Shown: in pieces, positions 18,256 through 31,300 of the stretch | Layout of the letters: each line of letters starts with the position of its first letter | Position numbering within the stretch: the stretch's first letter is position 1 | Assembly: GCA_027886175.1 (NCBI GenBank) | Contig: JAJNNQ010000013.1 | Coordinates: forward strand, 9,212,001 to 9,276,000 | Length of the DNA: 64,000 bases | Direction: 5' to 3' | Origin: Phylloscopus collybita | Lineage: Eukaryota; Chordata; Aves; Passeriformes; Phylloscopidae | Position numbers and translations under genes: made by a program | Notes under the pieces: generated by a model | The model's database searches: none | The model's input: the letters and a program-made list of their open reading frames with translations, nothing else | Told to the model about the DNA's origin: nothing

Positions 18256-21200
18256 CTGCAGTGGGGAGAGAGAGAGAGAAAGAAGAATGTGTGTATTAAA
18301 GACAGTGCTCTTTAAGGCTGCTCTGGAAGGGTTAGGGACTGCACATCATTCATTCATTAGTCAATACTTCTTGTTCTACATGAAGGTAATCAGCATAAGG
18401 GCATGACAGAGCTTTGTCAAAGCTCCAGACAGGCAGTAAACAAAAACTTTAAAGAGACCAAATCCTTCTGCTGTCCCCTCCACCTGCCCTCTAAGGCTAC
18501 ATGTCAACTTCACGTCAACTCTAAATTCTGAACTTGTCATCAAGCAAGTAAAAAAATTTTAAAATTTCTATTAGATGGCTTGGCTATTAAATGTCTTCAT
18601 TGTTCCATCTATACTTTTTTTCTGTAAATTCCACCATTATCAGAAACACATATTTTCAAGTTTGATCACATAAATGTTCTGCTCTGTAATTAATATTTGT
18701 CAAGACACTTAACTAAAACATGTATCCATCATCTATTGATCTGATCCAAGAACTGAAGAGCAGGTCCTTTGCAATCTTTTTTTTTCTTCATTAATACTGC
18801 TTTATTATAGATACAGCTATTTAGTAACGAAGTAGCACATCAACGGGGTACTCTAACAAATAATTGCAGCTGAACTCCATTTTCACAAAATCTAAGTGAA
18901 ATGATTCATCAGCTGTGGCTGCAATTACTTTCTAGCCATTATCCTCAGACTAACCAGTAATAACTACACCACTATCCCATATATCTACAGCTCTATAGGA
19001 TCTGACATTTTATGTGTTCCATTCTTGGATTAAAAAAATGTATTAGAGGAAATTGTACATAAAAGTTTCGTCTTTCAGAAAGTGAGATTTTGTCTTCTCA
19101 ATTCTCACAGTTTCAGATTTAAGCATCTGAAATAAAACCATCCAATATCTGATCCAACAAATTAGTCTTTTCTACAGGGAGGACTGGGGAAGAAATCTTT
19201 GTCTATTTCCATCCCCAAGTTTTTTACTATTAACACATTTTGGGGTGAAAAAAGGACAAAAATAATAATTAGAAAGCTCTGATTCAGACACTATCTTCAT
19301 TTTCTCCAGCTGTGATTATGAGACCACAGTAGCAAATGGCCTATCCAGCATTTTCCCAACAGTACTCTCCGAAGCTGCCAAAGTTCAGATGATAGTTATG
19401 AATATTTCTTTAGAAACATTAACTGCAAAAAAGCAACTATCCCATAGGACCACCCGGAGCTATGGATTTGTGTTTTCAAAGCAAATACGTAAGTCCAGAC
19501 AATTTGACTGACATAATTTTCTGAAGTAATTTTTGAGCTCTTGTCTTTATTTTTCCACTTCTTTTTATTTAAGAATAAAAAACTTGCATCAATTTCTGCT
19601 TTAATATCTGGAATCAAATCCACCAATGGAAAAAAGACATAAATCAGAAGAGTTGGCTTCCTTTCCAGTGGGGGTAATGGAGATCAAAGCCTTCATTAAA
19701 GATAAGTGGTTAAGATGAGAATCACCCTAAAATCAGTGCCCACAGATTTAGATTTCTCAACTGTTGTGATTTTTACTGTAAAATTCTATTGAAAACAATC
19801 AACGTGTGTATTTGGAAAACAGCCAGATTGATGTACAGAAATGTTACTGTCTAAACTTAAAATCAGGGCTTATTTCGGGAGGTGGAAGGAGCAAGCTATC
19901 TGGTGTCAGCAAATAAACCAAGGAAATGGGAAGGTTAAAGCCGTGAAAATATCTTATTACAGTGGACCACCTGCTTGTGTTGTCCTTTCCTCAAGAACTG
20001 GAGGGGGGGAAATCCCCTTGCTAGCCCGCAGTAGTGTGTGCCTTTTCTTCTGCATCTGCTGCCTTGTAGCCGTCACTGTTAATGAGCGCTGTAATTAATA
20101 GATAGCTCTCTCTTGTCTTTCTACTTGCACTCTGGGCTAAGCACTTTTCTCAAGTCAACGTTTGAAAGAAAGCGGGTCGGCACTGACTTACAGCAGCTCT
20201 GCGAATTCCTTTTAATTTAGAGCACTTACACCACCACTCCACTTATTACCTTATAATTACTGGACCGCTCTCACATACATTACGATCTCAGACTAGAGTT
20301 AGAAGTTATTAGGGTACTAAAACATGGTGTCTCTCTGTCTCTCTCTCTTCTTGCATTCACAGTGAATTTTATACAGCCATGATTAAAATTATCAATTAAC
20401 TTTCACATTTTATCAACTAATTTTTTTATATTATTTTTCTACACACTCAGATTCTTTTATTGACTAAACAGGTACTTAGTTCTTTTTTCACCTCCCTTCT
20501 GCCAAGACACCACATGTAAAGTCTCAAAATACAGCACTAGGAGTCACTGCCTACAGTCTGTCATAACCAGCTTGATGGCACAGTCTTGTATGAAACTTCT
20601 ATTGCTGATTTCTTAAATCTAATTTGTGCAATAATGAGCCCGAATGTCACCCTTCCCGTTCCTGAGAAAAAACCCATTTGCAATTAATTAACTGGTCAAC
20701 TGCGTGTTGTTTTGGCCAGTACAGAAGCAGCTATTTCCCACTCCAAGCAGTCAGAACCGAAACACCATCTCAGCTCTAACAAGCATTAAAATCTGATCAC
20801 CAGTGCTGCCTATGCTAAAGCCAGCCTGCTGATGCCTCTGAAGTAGCAGGTTCTGGTACTAACCAAGACAGAGCTGCTTTTGGCTCCAGCTTCAACAGTA
20901 CAGACCAGACTGGTGCACGCTGGCAAAGCGTAAACGCGGTTAAAACATTAACTATTCCAGGGAAAAGCGAAAACAACAGCGCCTGACTCTGAGAACAAAA
21001 ACTTTCTCAATCCCCAGAAGGTGAAACAGAGACAAGGCTGGGTACTGGCTGTGGGTGGGCAATAGACACCTACGGCTTTCACTCCTTCCTTACTGCACCA
21101 CTTCTGAACAAAAGTAATTCAAGAGCCATCTAAAACGGATGGCAGGTGTGACCACCATCAAATTATCATGCTGAACATTTGGAATAATGCCTAAGCTAGA

Positions 21201-23699
21201 TCTCTCTAAAATCCCTCCCTCAGTTCCCTCCTAATTACTACTTAGCTCGTTACACTGAAGAATTCCTAGACACCATTGCATTATAGTGTAAAACTACAGT
21301 TGGAGTTTAATTCTCTCTTCCTCTCTGTGTCTGAAATTCTACAGCTCTATTATTCAAGCCTGAAATATTCACAACTATCTATAAATTCAATTGTCAGCCA
21401 GTGGGTTTTATTCTAGACCTCACTTCAATCTAAAATTAGAGGCACTAAAATTCACATTAACTCTAAGAGGAATGTAGTGAATAAGACTTTATTTCAAAAG
21501 AACACCTTTTTGTCAGAAAGAGCTATTTTCAAGATGATGGCTTTATCTGCATTCAAAGAGAATAAGCCCAATTCCACATTGTGCTGTTAATGCAAAATTT
21601 TTAGGTCACATTGGATTAATAAAAATCTAAATTTAGTTAAGGTTTATGAATAGAAATAACATGTGTCATATAAAAACGTACAGTATTTATTTTAAAGCCT
21701 TGGTGGGGTTGTTTTTTTTCTTTGCTAGATTTTAAGTCAAATAAATGACAGCTCCACTTGTGATGGGCTGTTCTGAAGTAACAGCTTTTTTCTAAAAATT
21801 GGGAAATCTCAGGTAAACTTTCCTTTCAGTAGCTTCAGGAAAAACAACAGGCTCTAGAAGCATTTCCATGGCCATTTACAAGAGAAAATACATAGGGTGC
21901 TGCAAGCCATGGCTACTATGCAATATACAGCATTAACTCTTCATGTCTACACTAAATTTACTTCAAAACCTCATTTAAGAAAGACCTGAAGCCAGGATCT
22001 GCTGGCAGAAAGATACAATAACGGAGCACTGCAATAGGCAACTTCTTCTTTAAAATAGTCTTAAACAATAGCAGATAAATTGTAATGCTATGTGCTTATG
22101 AAAGGCTGAATATATTAAGAATTTATTAATGCAATCACATTCATATTTCCATCTACCTGCCACATTACTAATGATATTGACAGTGCTGACACTGGCTAAA
22201 TCAGTATCAATATACAAGTGGAATGCAAAAATTAACTGCATCTGATTACAGTATATAGCCTTAAGAAAGAAAGCCTCATTTCAATTACTGGGAGCTCTTT
22301 ATATTCCATATATATATATATGTATATAAATGGTTCACAAAGTTACTTTTCCCTCATCTCCCTTATTACCAACACCCAAAGGAGGTCAAAACAACATGCC
22401 AATACCTCATAATCCGTGAACACATTTCACGTTTGTTTTTCAGGAAGGAAAAGCTCTGCTTACAGCATCATTCACTATTTCAGAGCCACTAGTGGCATCA
22501 GTGGCTGTAATAATTAGCTACAATAATTAAAGTGACCACTTCTACTGCAGACCAACACTGAAGTCCACTTTTCCCTGCACGTAAAGTCTTTTCTTTTCTT
22601 GTGGAGAGACTTGCCCTATTTCCATAAATATCAGAATAGGCTGATAGCAGTTGACATTTGTAATGACAGCTACTACATGGGAGCATCAGCAAGGTAGGTG
22701 TTATTATGCACACCCAGGTACTTTCCACGCTAACACTACCATCCATCTGATTCTCCCCCAATACCTTCCTCTCACATGTATGTCTACCAAAAAGGTCTTG
22801 CCATCCTTAGACCTTAACTGTGAATGCCAATGCATTCAAGAATCTCTTTGTCTAAGTGACACAGTAAGCCTGCAGCAGTCAGAAATGGAAGCCAGATCCT
22901 CCCTTTGATTATAAATACCACACTTCCTTCTAAATACCATGCTTACTTTCAGTATCATTTTGCAGGTCTGTACTAAAACCAGTAGATAAAAAAGAGTCAG
23001 CGTGTTCCAGTGAATTCCCATACTTAGTTTCCTTGACTGTAGGAGAGAAAAAAAAAAATTGTGTGCAAAGAAACCAAAACGTTGCTTCTCGCACCAACAC
23101 CCACGACAACACCTCAAGACATTCGCCAGGTCCTGTTAAAGAGCTGAGTAACAATTTCAGCTGAGCTGCTTTACACTGAGCATTTTTTTCTGCTTCAGCT
23201 AATTGCACTCTAGTAAAGTGGTAAAATGTGAATCACTTAGTAGGAAAATGGGCACCAGCTGCTATTGTCAGAGAATGGAGATGCCGAAGAAAAGGAAAGT
23301 GACTGAATGAAGTGTCATGTCAGAAATCAACGGTGCAACGTGTGATTTGAGAAAACATGACTACTTTACAGAGACAGGGTGTCATTATGGCATCACAGTA
23401 ATACGATGCTTTGACAACTGCTGGGTCTAACATATCATCATTGCATTAAGGTGCACCGGCTTAGTTGGAGGAAGGAAAAGAAAGGATTTCTTCTTTTAAT
23501 AAGAAATATGGTAAGGCCTGCTTGGTTAACCTAGTGGATGAGATCATTAATTGCAAAGTATTGCTAATCTTGTCCTACACATGCACAAACAAAACTGTTA
23601 TTAGGCTCAAGGTCTTTAATAATCAACACACATGTACAACCACGTAGTATGGAGTACCCAATGCAAAACAGAACAGCTGTGGTGGTTTGGTGGGGGCTT

Positions 23700-23735
23700 G
23701 TTTTTTGGGTTTTTTTTTTGGGGGGGGGGGAGGGG
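23700..23735. repeat. T/G low-complexity tract with G11 run
   Basis: Blocks of T and G ending in G11-A-G4 (23720-23735). It is composed only of T, G and one A, with quadruplex potential on the plus strand. Confidence 0.85.
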
Positions 23736-25807
23736 TTGTTTAAAAATGCTGAAGGTTTCATTATTTTTTACAATTTCTTCTATGCTTTCTTGAAACTTCC
23801 CCACTTCACCTTGGTAAGGAAAAGCAAAGCAAGCCAGTGACTCCTTCCAGAGCAGCTGTCAAAGCCAGTAGCAGCCGGAAGAGAAGGAGCAGTGCTTGAA
23901 GCCATCATGTTGTTACCAGCAGTGGCCTGAGTTAGCTGATGACTGCTGACAGAGGATCCAGCTTCCCAAACAGTTGCTATTGCTCCGTATGTGATCTACC
24001 CAAGCTCTGCTAAAGCACTTCCTGCACATGAGGCAGTGGAAGATTGCACTACTGTGTGCTCATTTTCAGCTCAACAAAACAAGCCAAACAAGCCATTATC
24101 TCTGACCCTTCAGATCTGCACCGGATCTAAGAGGTTGCACTTTGTTTTCTGTGCTGCTTTAAAAAAAAATAAAAATTCAAGTGGCGGACTTGCAACTACT
24201 GCAGACCCTCCAAAACGAGGGAGAATCATTTAAACCTCACCCACCATATATAAATATTCATTATTGCTTCCTGTTCTGTTTCAAGTTGATTCCCCATGCT
24301 TCCTGGTTGATAAACTTTGTTAACAAGAAGGAAATGATCCTGAGATACCCCAATGTGTTGCAAATTATCACTGTTGACAGCTCCTACATTTAAGGATTAC
24401 ATCTGATGCAACAATGCATACTAGTGTCATTTATCTTTAGCTCATTTCCTTGGATCTATTTCAACTGAGGGTGAGCATCTCTTGTTTATAGCTCTAAATA
24501 CTGTAAGTGAGCAACTGGCAAATCAATAAAACTGTTAAATGCATAATAATACTGTGTAATTACTTACATGATGTTTTGCATAATTAACTGTCTGAGGTGT
24601 TCCTTGATATAATGGATACTCAGAGTACGGAATAACCTATAAGCCTATAAAACACACCCTGTTTATACGAACAGAAATTATGTGTAAAACTCTCATTCTA
24701 ATAGTCCAAATCAGGCTTTGGCACTATATGACAGAAAGCCTTCCTTTCCTGCCAAGTCTAAATCAATTCTTATGGCATTACTTCATAACTAACGTGATAT
24801 TTCACTGATGATGACTATTACCCTGATTACTTGGAAGTAATGTAGTAATAGCAAAAATACACTTAGATTAAACAAACTACTGGTATTTAATCAATATTAT
24901 TGAGACAAACTAAGTGTTTTAATAAGTCTGTATAGATGCACTAATGCTGGTTTAATTAAATGTATCTTAGACATGCACAGTCTCTACAGCATACAGATCC
25001 CATGGTTTGACAGACTATAACATAACTCATCTGAATTTAAAAACTGAAGCACTTAGAGGCAACATAATTTAAATCTTTCCAAACTGAAAAATTATTATTC
25101 TTTACATCAGGTACTCTTTTAGGAACAAAAATGAGGAATAATACTCAAAGACCTCACACCTTTGAGCCAAAACACCAGACATCTGAAAAGGTGCCAGCCC
25201 TCAGTGGCACAGTTGTCCACTGTACCCAATACATGTCACTGCAGCACAATGACACAAACAAACAAACAAAACCTCTGACAGGCAAAAACCAAAGAAATAC
25301 ATAAAAAATTGAACCAGCGACCTTAATTTTTACAAGTTTTATGCAGAAAATACCCTATCAGCTGTTATGCACTATTACTAGGCCATCACAAAAAGCTTCC
25401 TGTAGAAAAGACTTGACTATGTATATCGATCTTAAGTAGGAAAAGATGCCTTTTTCAGGATGCCCTGATGATTTAGTTTTCAAATACTTTAAAACAAAAA
25501 GAGGCAAATATTGAAGAGAAAGCAACACAGGGAGAAGGCACTTCAAAACAAAATCATTCTACGACGCCTCAAAGTTAAACACAGAAAAATTTTATTGGGT
25601 TTTGTGTATATATTATGGTCCTGATACAACTTAAACCTTGGGGAATGCTTCATATACCTACTTAGTTTTTAGTGTGTCTCTAACGTTTTTCTCCTGTCTT
25701 TAACATTTTTACAGCTAGAACATGGCTGCTGTTTGAAGCTACAATCCTACCACTGTAATACCTTCGACTTACCCTCTCTCATTTACTGACTTCTAGCCTA
25801 ATCTTAG

Positions 25808-25825
25808 ATATATATATATATATAT
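25808..25825. repeat. TA microsatellite
   Basis: About nine AT units followed by GTATTTTTTG. A similar shorter array is at 22308-22326. Confidence 0.85.
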
Positions 25826-27739
25826 GTATTTTTTGTTACAGTATTTAACATTCCTGAAAAGAGCCAGCTCTACAGCAAGAGTTGAGAGCTGCACCCAGCT
25901 CACACCAAGAGAATTCCCATGCCCAAAAAGTTCCAATCAAAAAGGCTGTCATGTGACAATTAGCATGATGGCCAAGCCTCATCATATGTAAATCAGTAAA
26001 CTGATCAGGAAGAGTAAGATTTTATTAGTCCAAATGCAGACTAACCATTCATGTCACATGCTGTAAGACAGCAAAAACTCTGGTTAAGAAGTGTTTTACT
26101 GTTACAGAGCATCATTCTACTTGTGGTTATAATTCAGTGGTATCAGGTGGAATCCACCTGATGTCTCCAGCCCCCAGAGACACACGGTAAAGTGTGAAGG
26201 AGTCGGCTATTAATTGTGAGAATTCTTTTTATTAAGGAAAATCAGCTGAAAGAGAAAAAAAATATGAAATGCTACATTCAGCTACTTCAGGAGATAAAAA
26301 TAAAAAACTACAAAAGTAAGCAAAGATTCATTCAAGAACATAACAGGCTTTCTAAAGAGGGATTATTTTGAAATGATTACAGCATCAAAAGCAGTTACTT
26401 GCACCAGTCAGAAAGCCAGTACTACAGATCAGAGAGACATAGCTGTCATTCATCACTTTCCAAAAGTAAAAAGAAGACAAAAAAAAAAAAGCTTTCAGTC
26501 TCAAGAGAAGAGTCAAAGTTTGCATCATGAGATTTTTCACAATTTCTGGCAGCAATTTCGTTCCATGCCTGAAAGGCAAGGTTGTAGGTGTGCGCACACC
26601 GTGTACCTGTCTCCCCACCTAGCTCCCTCACCGATTTTCTGCAGATTTATAGCAGAAGAATTATAATTTGCACGCCAGGCTCTGTTAAATTGGAGAACCG
26701 ATTAGAGAGAACACACCAGAAATAGTATCAGAGAGTGAGCGTCTTAAAAGACTCAGGACTAGAACTTATAAAGCAAGTGATCCTTCTCCCACCCCCTCAC
26801 TCAGCTGGCTCCCAGTGTGTGCTGTCCTCCCAGACACATGCCATGGATTTAAATACCCCCTACACACACATGTGCGCTCGCACACGCAACCAAAAAGCCA
26901 CTTGGGGAGTGGGGAAATGACGTTTTCCTGCAATCAGTGTTTAAGTGAATGTTTGTCCCAGTGTGTTACACCATGCTGTCAGCAAGCAGCAGGGAGCCGT
27001 TGAGTTGTTACTACATTTGATTTGACTGCCAGTAGGAAGCTTTATTTCTACCAACTGTTAGTTGCCAGCTCTACGGATCTTCTCCTAGTTTGAGAGGGTT
27101 TTATTTTTATTTTTTTCTTTTAGATACAGTCCATTATTTTTTTTTTTTCACTCTGAGGACTTTTAGTGATGGCAGAAGCATCTCCACGCGCCACAGCAGT
27201 CCCTTCACTTACACTTGCTGCCTTACGTACAAAAAAGTAATTGTGTTAAGGCAACCATAAGTCAATTTTGACACGCACCAAAAAGGTGATTTTTATATCT
27301 GGAACATGAATGAGAGGAGCAAAGATGAATATTTACATAAACAAACTGAAACAGGGTAATTTTATTCTGATCTTTTCTGAAAAAATATGGGATTAGACTC
27401 TGAGGAATAGATATGGAGAGATAACCTGGGTATATTTTCCTTTCAAGGAGAGGGTTTGCTCTCCAGATCTTTGTACGTTTCCCAGAGTTTTCAGTAGGCC
27501 TTTTTGCTTGCTTGTTTATTATTCACATATATCCTGAAAGGTTTCTGCTCTGTCAAACAAGATCCTATAACTTTAACAGTTGTTTACAATGCTTCCTCTT
27601 CCTACACAATAATGATGATTTTGATAATTAGGATCTAATTATAATGGATCTGACAACAACTTCCAACAATGAAAAGCATCTTTAGAAAAATGAAAGCATA
27701 TGCATGAACAGTGCAAGGAGGTGGGGGAGAGAAATACAT

Positions 27740-28330
27740 CCCTATGAGACAGCCCGAGAATTCAGGCTGAATGGAAAAGTAATTAACACTAAAGAGCTAA
27801 AACTGTAATTAAAGAAAATTTCATTAAAGAGAGGCAGGTGATTCCACTTTCCTAAATATGACAAGGTGCTGTATAAAAATAAAATAGCAGCCAGTTTCAG
27901 TGAGTGGAGCAGGAAAGCCATGTCTTTAACCAGATCAAATTCTCGAAATTGGCTGTCAAGACGGGATTGTTGTGATTTATACCCGTCTATCAAGCGCATG
28001 AAAGAGAGAGACAGGAGAGGAAAAGAGGCAAGCTGCTGTCGCTTCCATTCGCAAAGCACCTTTAATTTCCACGGCACCATCTGTTACCAAATCTAATTCA
28101 CATTCCCTCCTAATCTGGTTTAGTTCTGTAATACTAATTCTTCCACTACTCTTATGAACATCGCTCTCAAGAAAAAGCTTTGGTCCCGGGTTGGTAAAAA
28201 ATTGAATATTATAGAGTTTAGGTTCTGGTGATTTAAGTGAAGCATGCTGCCCATTAAAATGCACTCCTGGTAAAAGGATTTGTTTTCAGTCAGTGCAGAG
28301 ATACAGAATTGCTCACATTTGAAAAAAGTC
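27740..28330. promoter_or_regulatory. Candidate conserved non-coding element in intron 1
   Basis: Dense homeodomain words (AGTAATTAAC, TGTAATTAAAG, CTAATCTGG, CTAATTC) lie in a stretch that is unusually free of simple repeats and short of stop codons in several frames on both strands. No frame resembles a known protein. This pattern is typical of developmental enhancers; the call is by texture only. Confidence 0.25.
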
Positions 28331-31300
28331 ATGGGGGGAGGAAGGGAGAGGAAAAAAGGGGGGGAAAATCACAGCTGATGATGGGGAAGTAGGCTGTGGA
28401 CATGAAAGCAGTGGTTGTCATAAAATACAATTGTTGTCAAGTTTAGTCACTCTCAGTACTGGCTATAAAATCACTTTGTCACGGTCTCATACTGAAAGCT
28501 TGAAACTGTATTTTTTGATAAAGAAACTAAAAGGAGGGAGATGTAAGATTCTACGAGGGAAAAAACATTCCTTTCAAATTATGAGATGCAAGTATCTGCA
28601 GGAAACCTAAAAGGTAGGGACAAAAACTGAAAGTGGTTTAAAACACCTTCTTCTAGTGGTTTAAAACAGTCTCTAGAGTGCCACAATCTTACTTTCAGCT
28701 ACATTATGATGACAAAAATCCCAATCACTTTTGCAGGACTTGGAAACAAAATAGGGGACCAGGCCTTTTCTGTGGCTAAGTGTTCTCAGACAGGGAGTCC
28801 CTCAGCTACTGAGTCAAGGGTTGACTCAGTTTTCCTGGCACCCACACAGAGGTCTCTCACCAGATCACTTGAAATCAGTATGTAAGCATGGAAAAGGACC
28901 CAGGCTAATATTTCTAATCATAATGTTATGGTACTGTATATTAATAATGATCTTTAACACATTTCCAGAGAGTACCCCTATCTCACTCTTAGCCATGCAT
29001 AGAACAAAACACAGAAAGGCGAAGAGTTGTCTAATACTGCTCAACAGGACAATATCAGGGCATAGCAATCTTACCATGGTTTGGGAGAATTCCAATCCAG
29101 TACATTGTGTTTGTTTTCTATGGCTTTGATTAAAACACGCCTCGGAAATTTGAATATTTATGTCTGAGAAGGGAACTTGCCTTTCACCTCTGAAATGGGA
29201 CCTTTGTTGTTTTGAAATACGTAAGTGTGGGTTTTTTTCTAAATAGAAAATTTAATTAAATTTCTTCTTACTCCTAATTTAAAATGTTTATTTTTTTCTG
29301 TTAAATTAATCCAAATTTCTTTGTGTGAAGTCTTTCCAAATATAAAGCCTATGGCAAGAACAGCATTAGCCAGCACATAGGGTAATGTGTGAGCAATGTG
29401 TAGTTGTGAATAGCCCAAGGTTTTTATGATAGGGTGAGGGTTTTTTTAAGGATTTGAAATGAAAGACGCAGACAATACTAGGACAATAAATACTTTAATG
29501 AAGTATTTATCAAATACTTTTCAAATACAATTTATCAGAATATCTTGTTTTCAACAAAATGCAAAAAATAGTGCTAGTTTTCATTATATGAAAGAGGAAT
29601 GCATTAAAAAAAAATCCACTATTCCTTGCCTAAACAAATTTTTAACTGCTATGAAAGAGCCATGAACAGAGATGTCAGTTCTAAAGATGAACATGAATTG
29701 TGAAGAAGACTCCTCCTCCTCCAATATCACTGCTTGATTCTCAAAGTGCTTAAATCGTCTGGGTAATTTTAAAAACGGTGTTGGATTTGTTATTTTAATG
29801 AGAATAGTAGCTACAAAAACAAAACCAAATTTCTTCCAAATATAGCACATCTGCCATTCATTGTGGGTCAAAACCTTGGGTAAAGGGGAACAGACCCAGC
29901 AACTCTGAAGCGCTGCAGGTTTATACCAGCTAATGGTGTTATTCCCTAACCCAGCCTGTGATTTCAGAGGGTCTAAGGCCCTGATACTCTTGATACACAA
30001 GATGCAAGTGGATTACCATAACCTACTGCACCCAAAGAAAACCACACTGACATGCAAGGACTCAGAGAGCACAGCAGTCTGGATATTTACTTGAACTAAA
30101 GCACTAGAGTGATACGAGCCCTGTCTGTTAACACACATTTCTATTTCTACACTATGAAGCCCTGTAACAGTTTTAAGTGAAAACTGTAAGAAAGGAAAAA
30201 GAAAAAAAACAAACACCTCTTCCATTGAATTCTATTCTTTCTTTGCTTAACTATCTTGACTCTGGAAGCACTGGAAATAGAAATAGACTGAACAAATAGT
30301 TTTGTACGTTACTTGGGTGTGGTACTGATGACCAAATTCATCACATAATGAGATAAATAAGAGAATTCATACAAGCAAAACCTATGCAGCTTAAAAGTCT
30401 TCTCTAGTCTATCCTGGATTTTAATGTGTGATTACAGATTTTTACAAACAAATAAATAAACCCTTGGCTTTTCACAACTCCCTGTTCTTCACATATTACT
30501 ATGTGTAATTCAAACCTATTTATGCCACTGGGTTTACATGTCAGAGATTTGCCTCTGGTATCAGCAGCAAAGGTCAGGAAGCAAAGCCTTTCTCTTTTAA
30601 AATGTTTGCATCATTCCAGAAGTTTCCAGGATAAACTTCTCACAAAGTCCTGATATTGTTTCTACTCTTTTAACTTTTGCCCTTTATTTTGGTAGCAGTC
30701 ACAGGGAGAAGAAGAAAGAAATTCAGTATATTCCAGAAAAATCACCCGAAGTAACAAATATGTACTGGCTCAATTATAACATGTAGAACACGGATGTTGC
30801 TACTTGCAATTATAAAGCAATTGCATCAATACACTGCAATCATTACATGCTTCACCTGTGGCCATCTCTTCTGGAAAATGTCCATGAGAGGCTTGTCCAA
30901 GAAAAGCTTTACATTAACAGATCAGCATTAATTACTCCACATTGCACGCTGCAAGTTTCAGCTATATTTTAATGACATATTTGCTTCAGTTATTTCACCA
31001 GTATTAAGTCTAGATCAAATACTTATTTTTTGTACAGCTAAAAGTTCTTTTTCAGCTGACTGTCCTTGGGTAAGCAGTAAAAGAAGACTGGCCTGAAGAA
31101 AGTGTGGCATTCCACTAGTAAATTCAAATAACATGCATCTGATTCAGAGAAGTTTTGTGCCTCACTGGTTTCAGTGCAAGTTTAGGATGCTTGTCAAACC
31201 AAGGATAAGCCCAGATCAGTTAATAGGATGGCATTAAATAATGATTTTACCAGATTGGGATCAGATTTTTTTCCCCGTTTGATGGAACTGAGATCTCGAA

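Noticed and set aside
29584..30000. 138-codon minus-strand frame in intron 1
   Set aside because: No recognisable domain, no splice or Kozak support, and several overlapping frames in the region are equally unconvincing.
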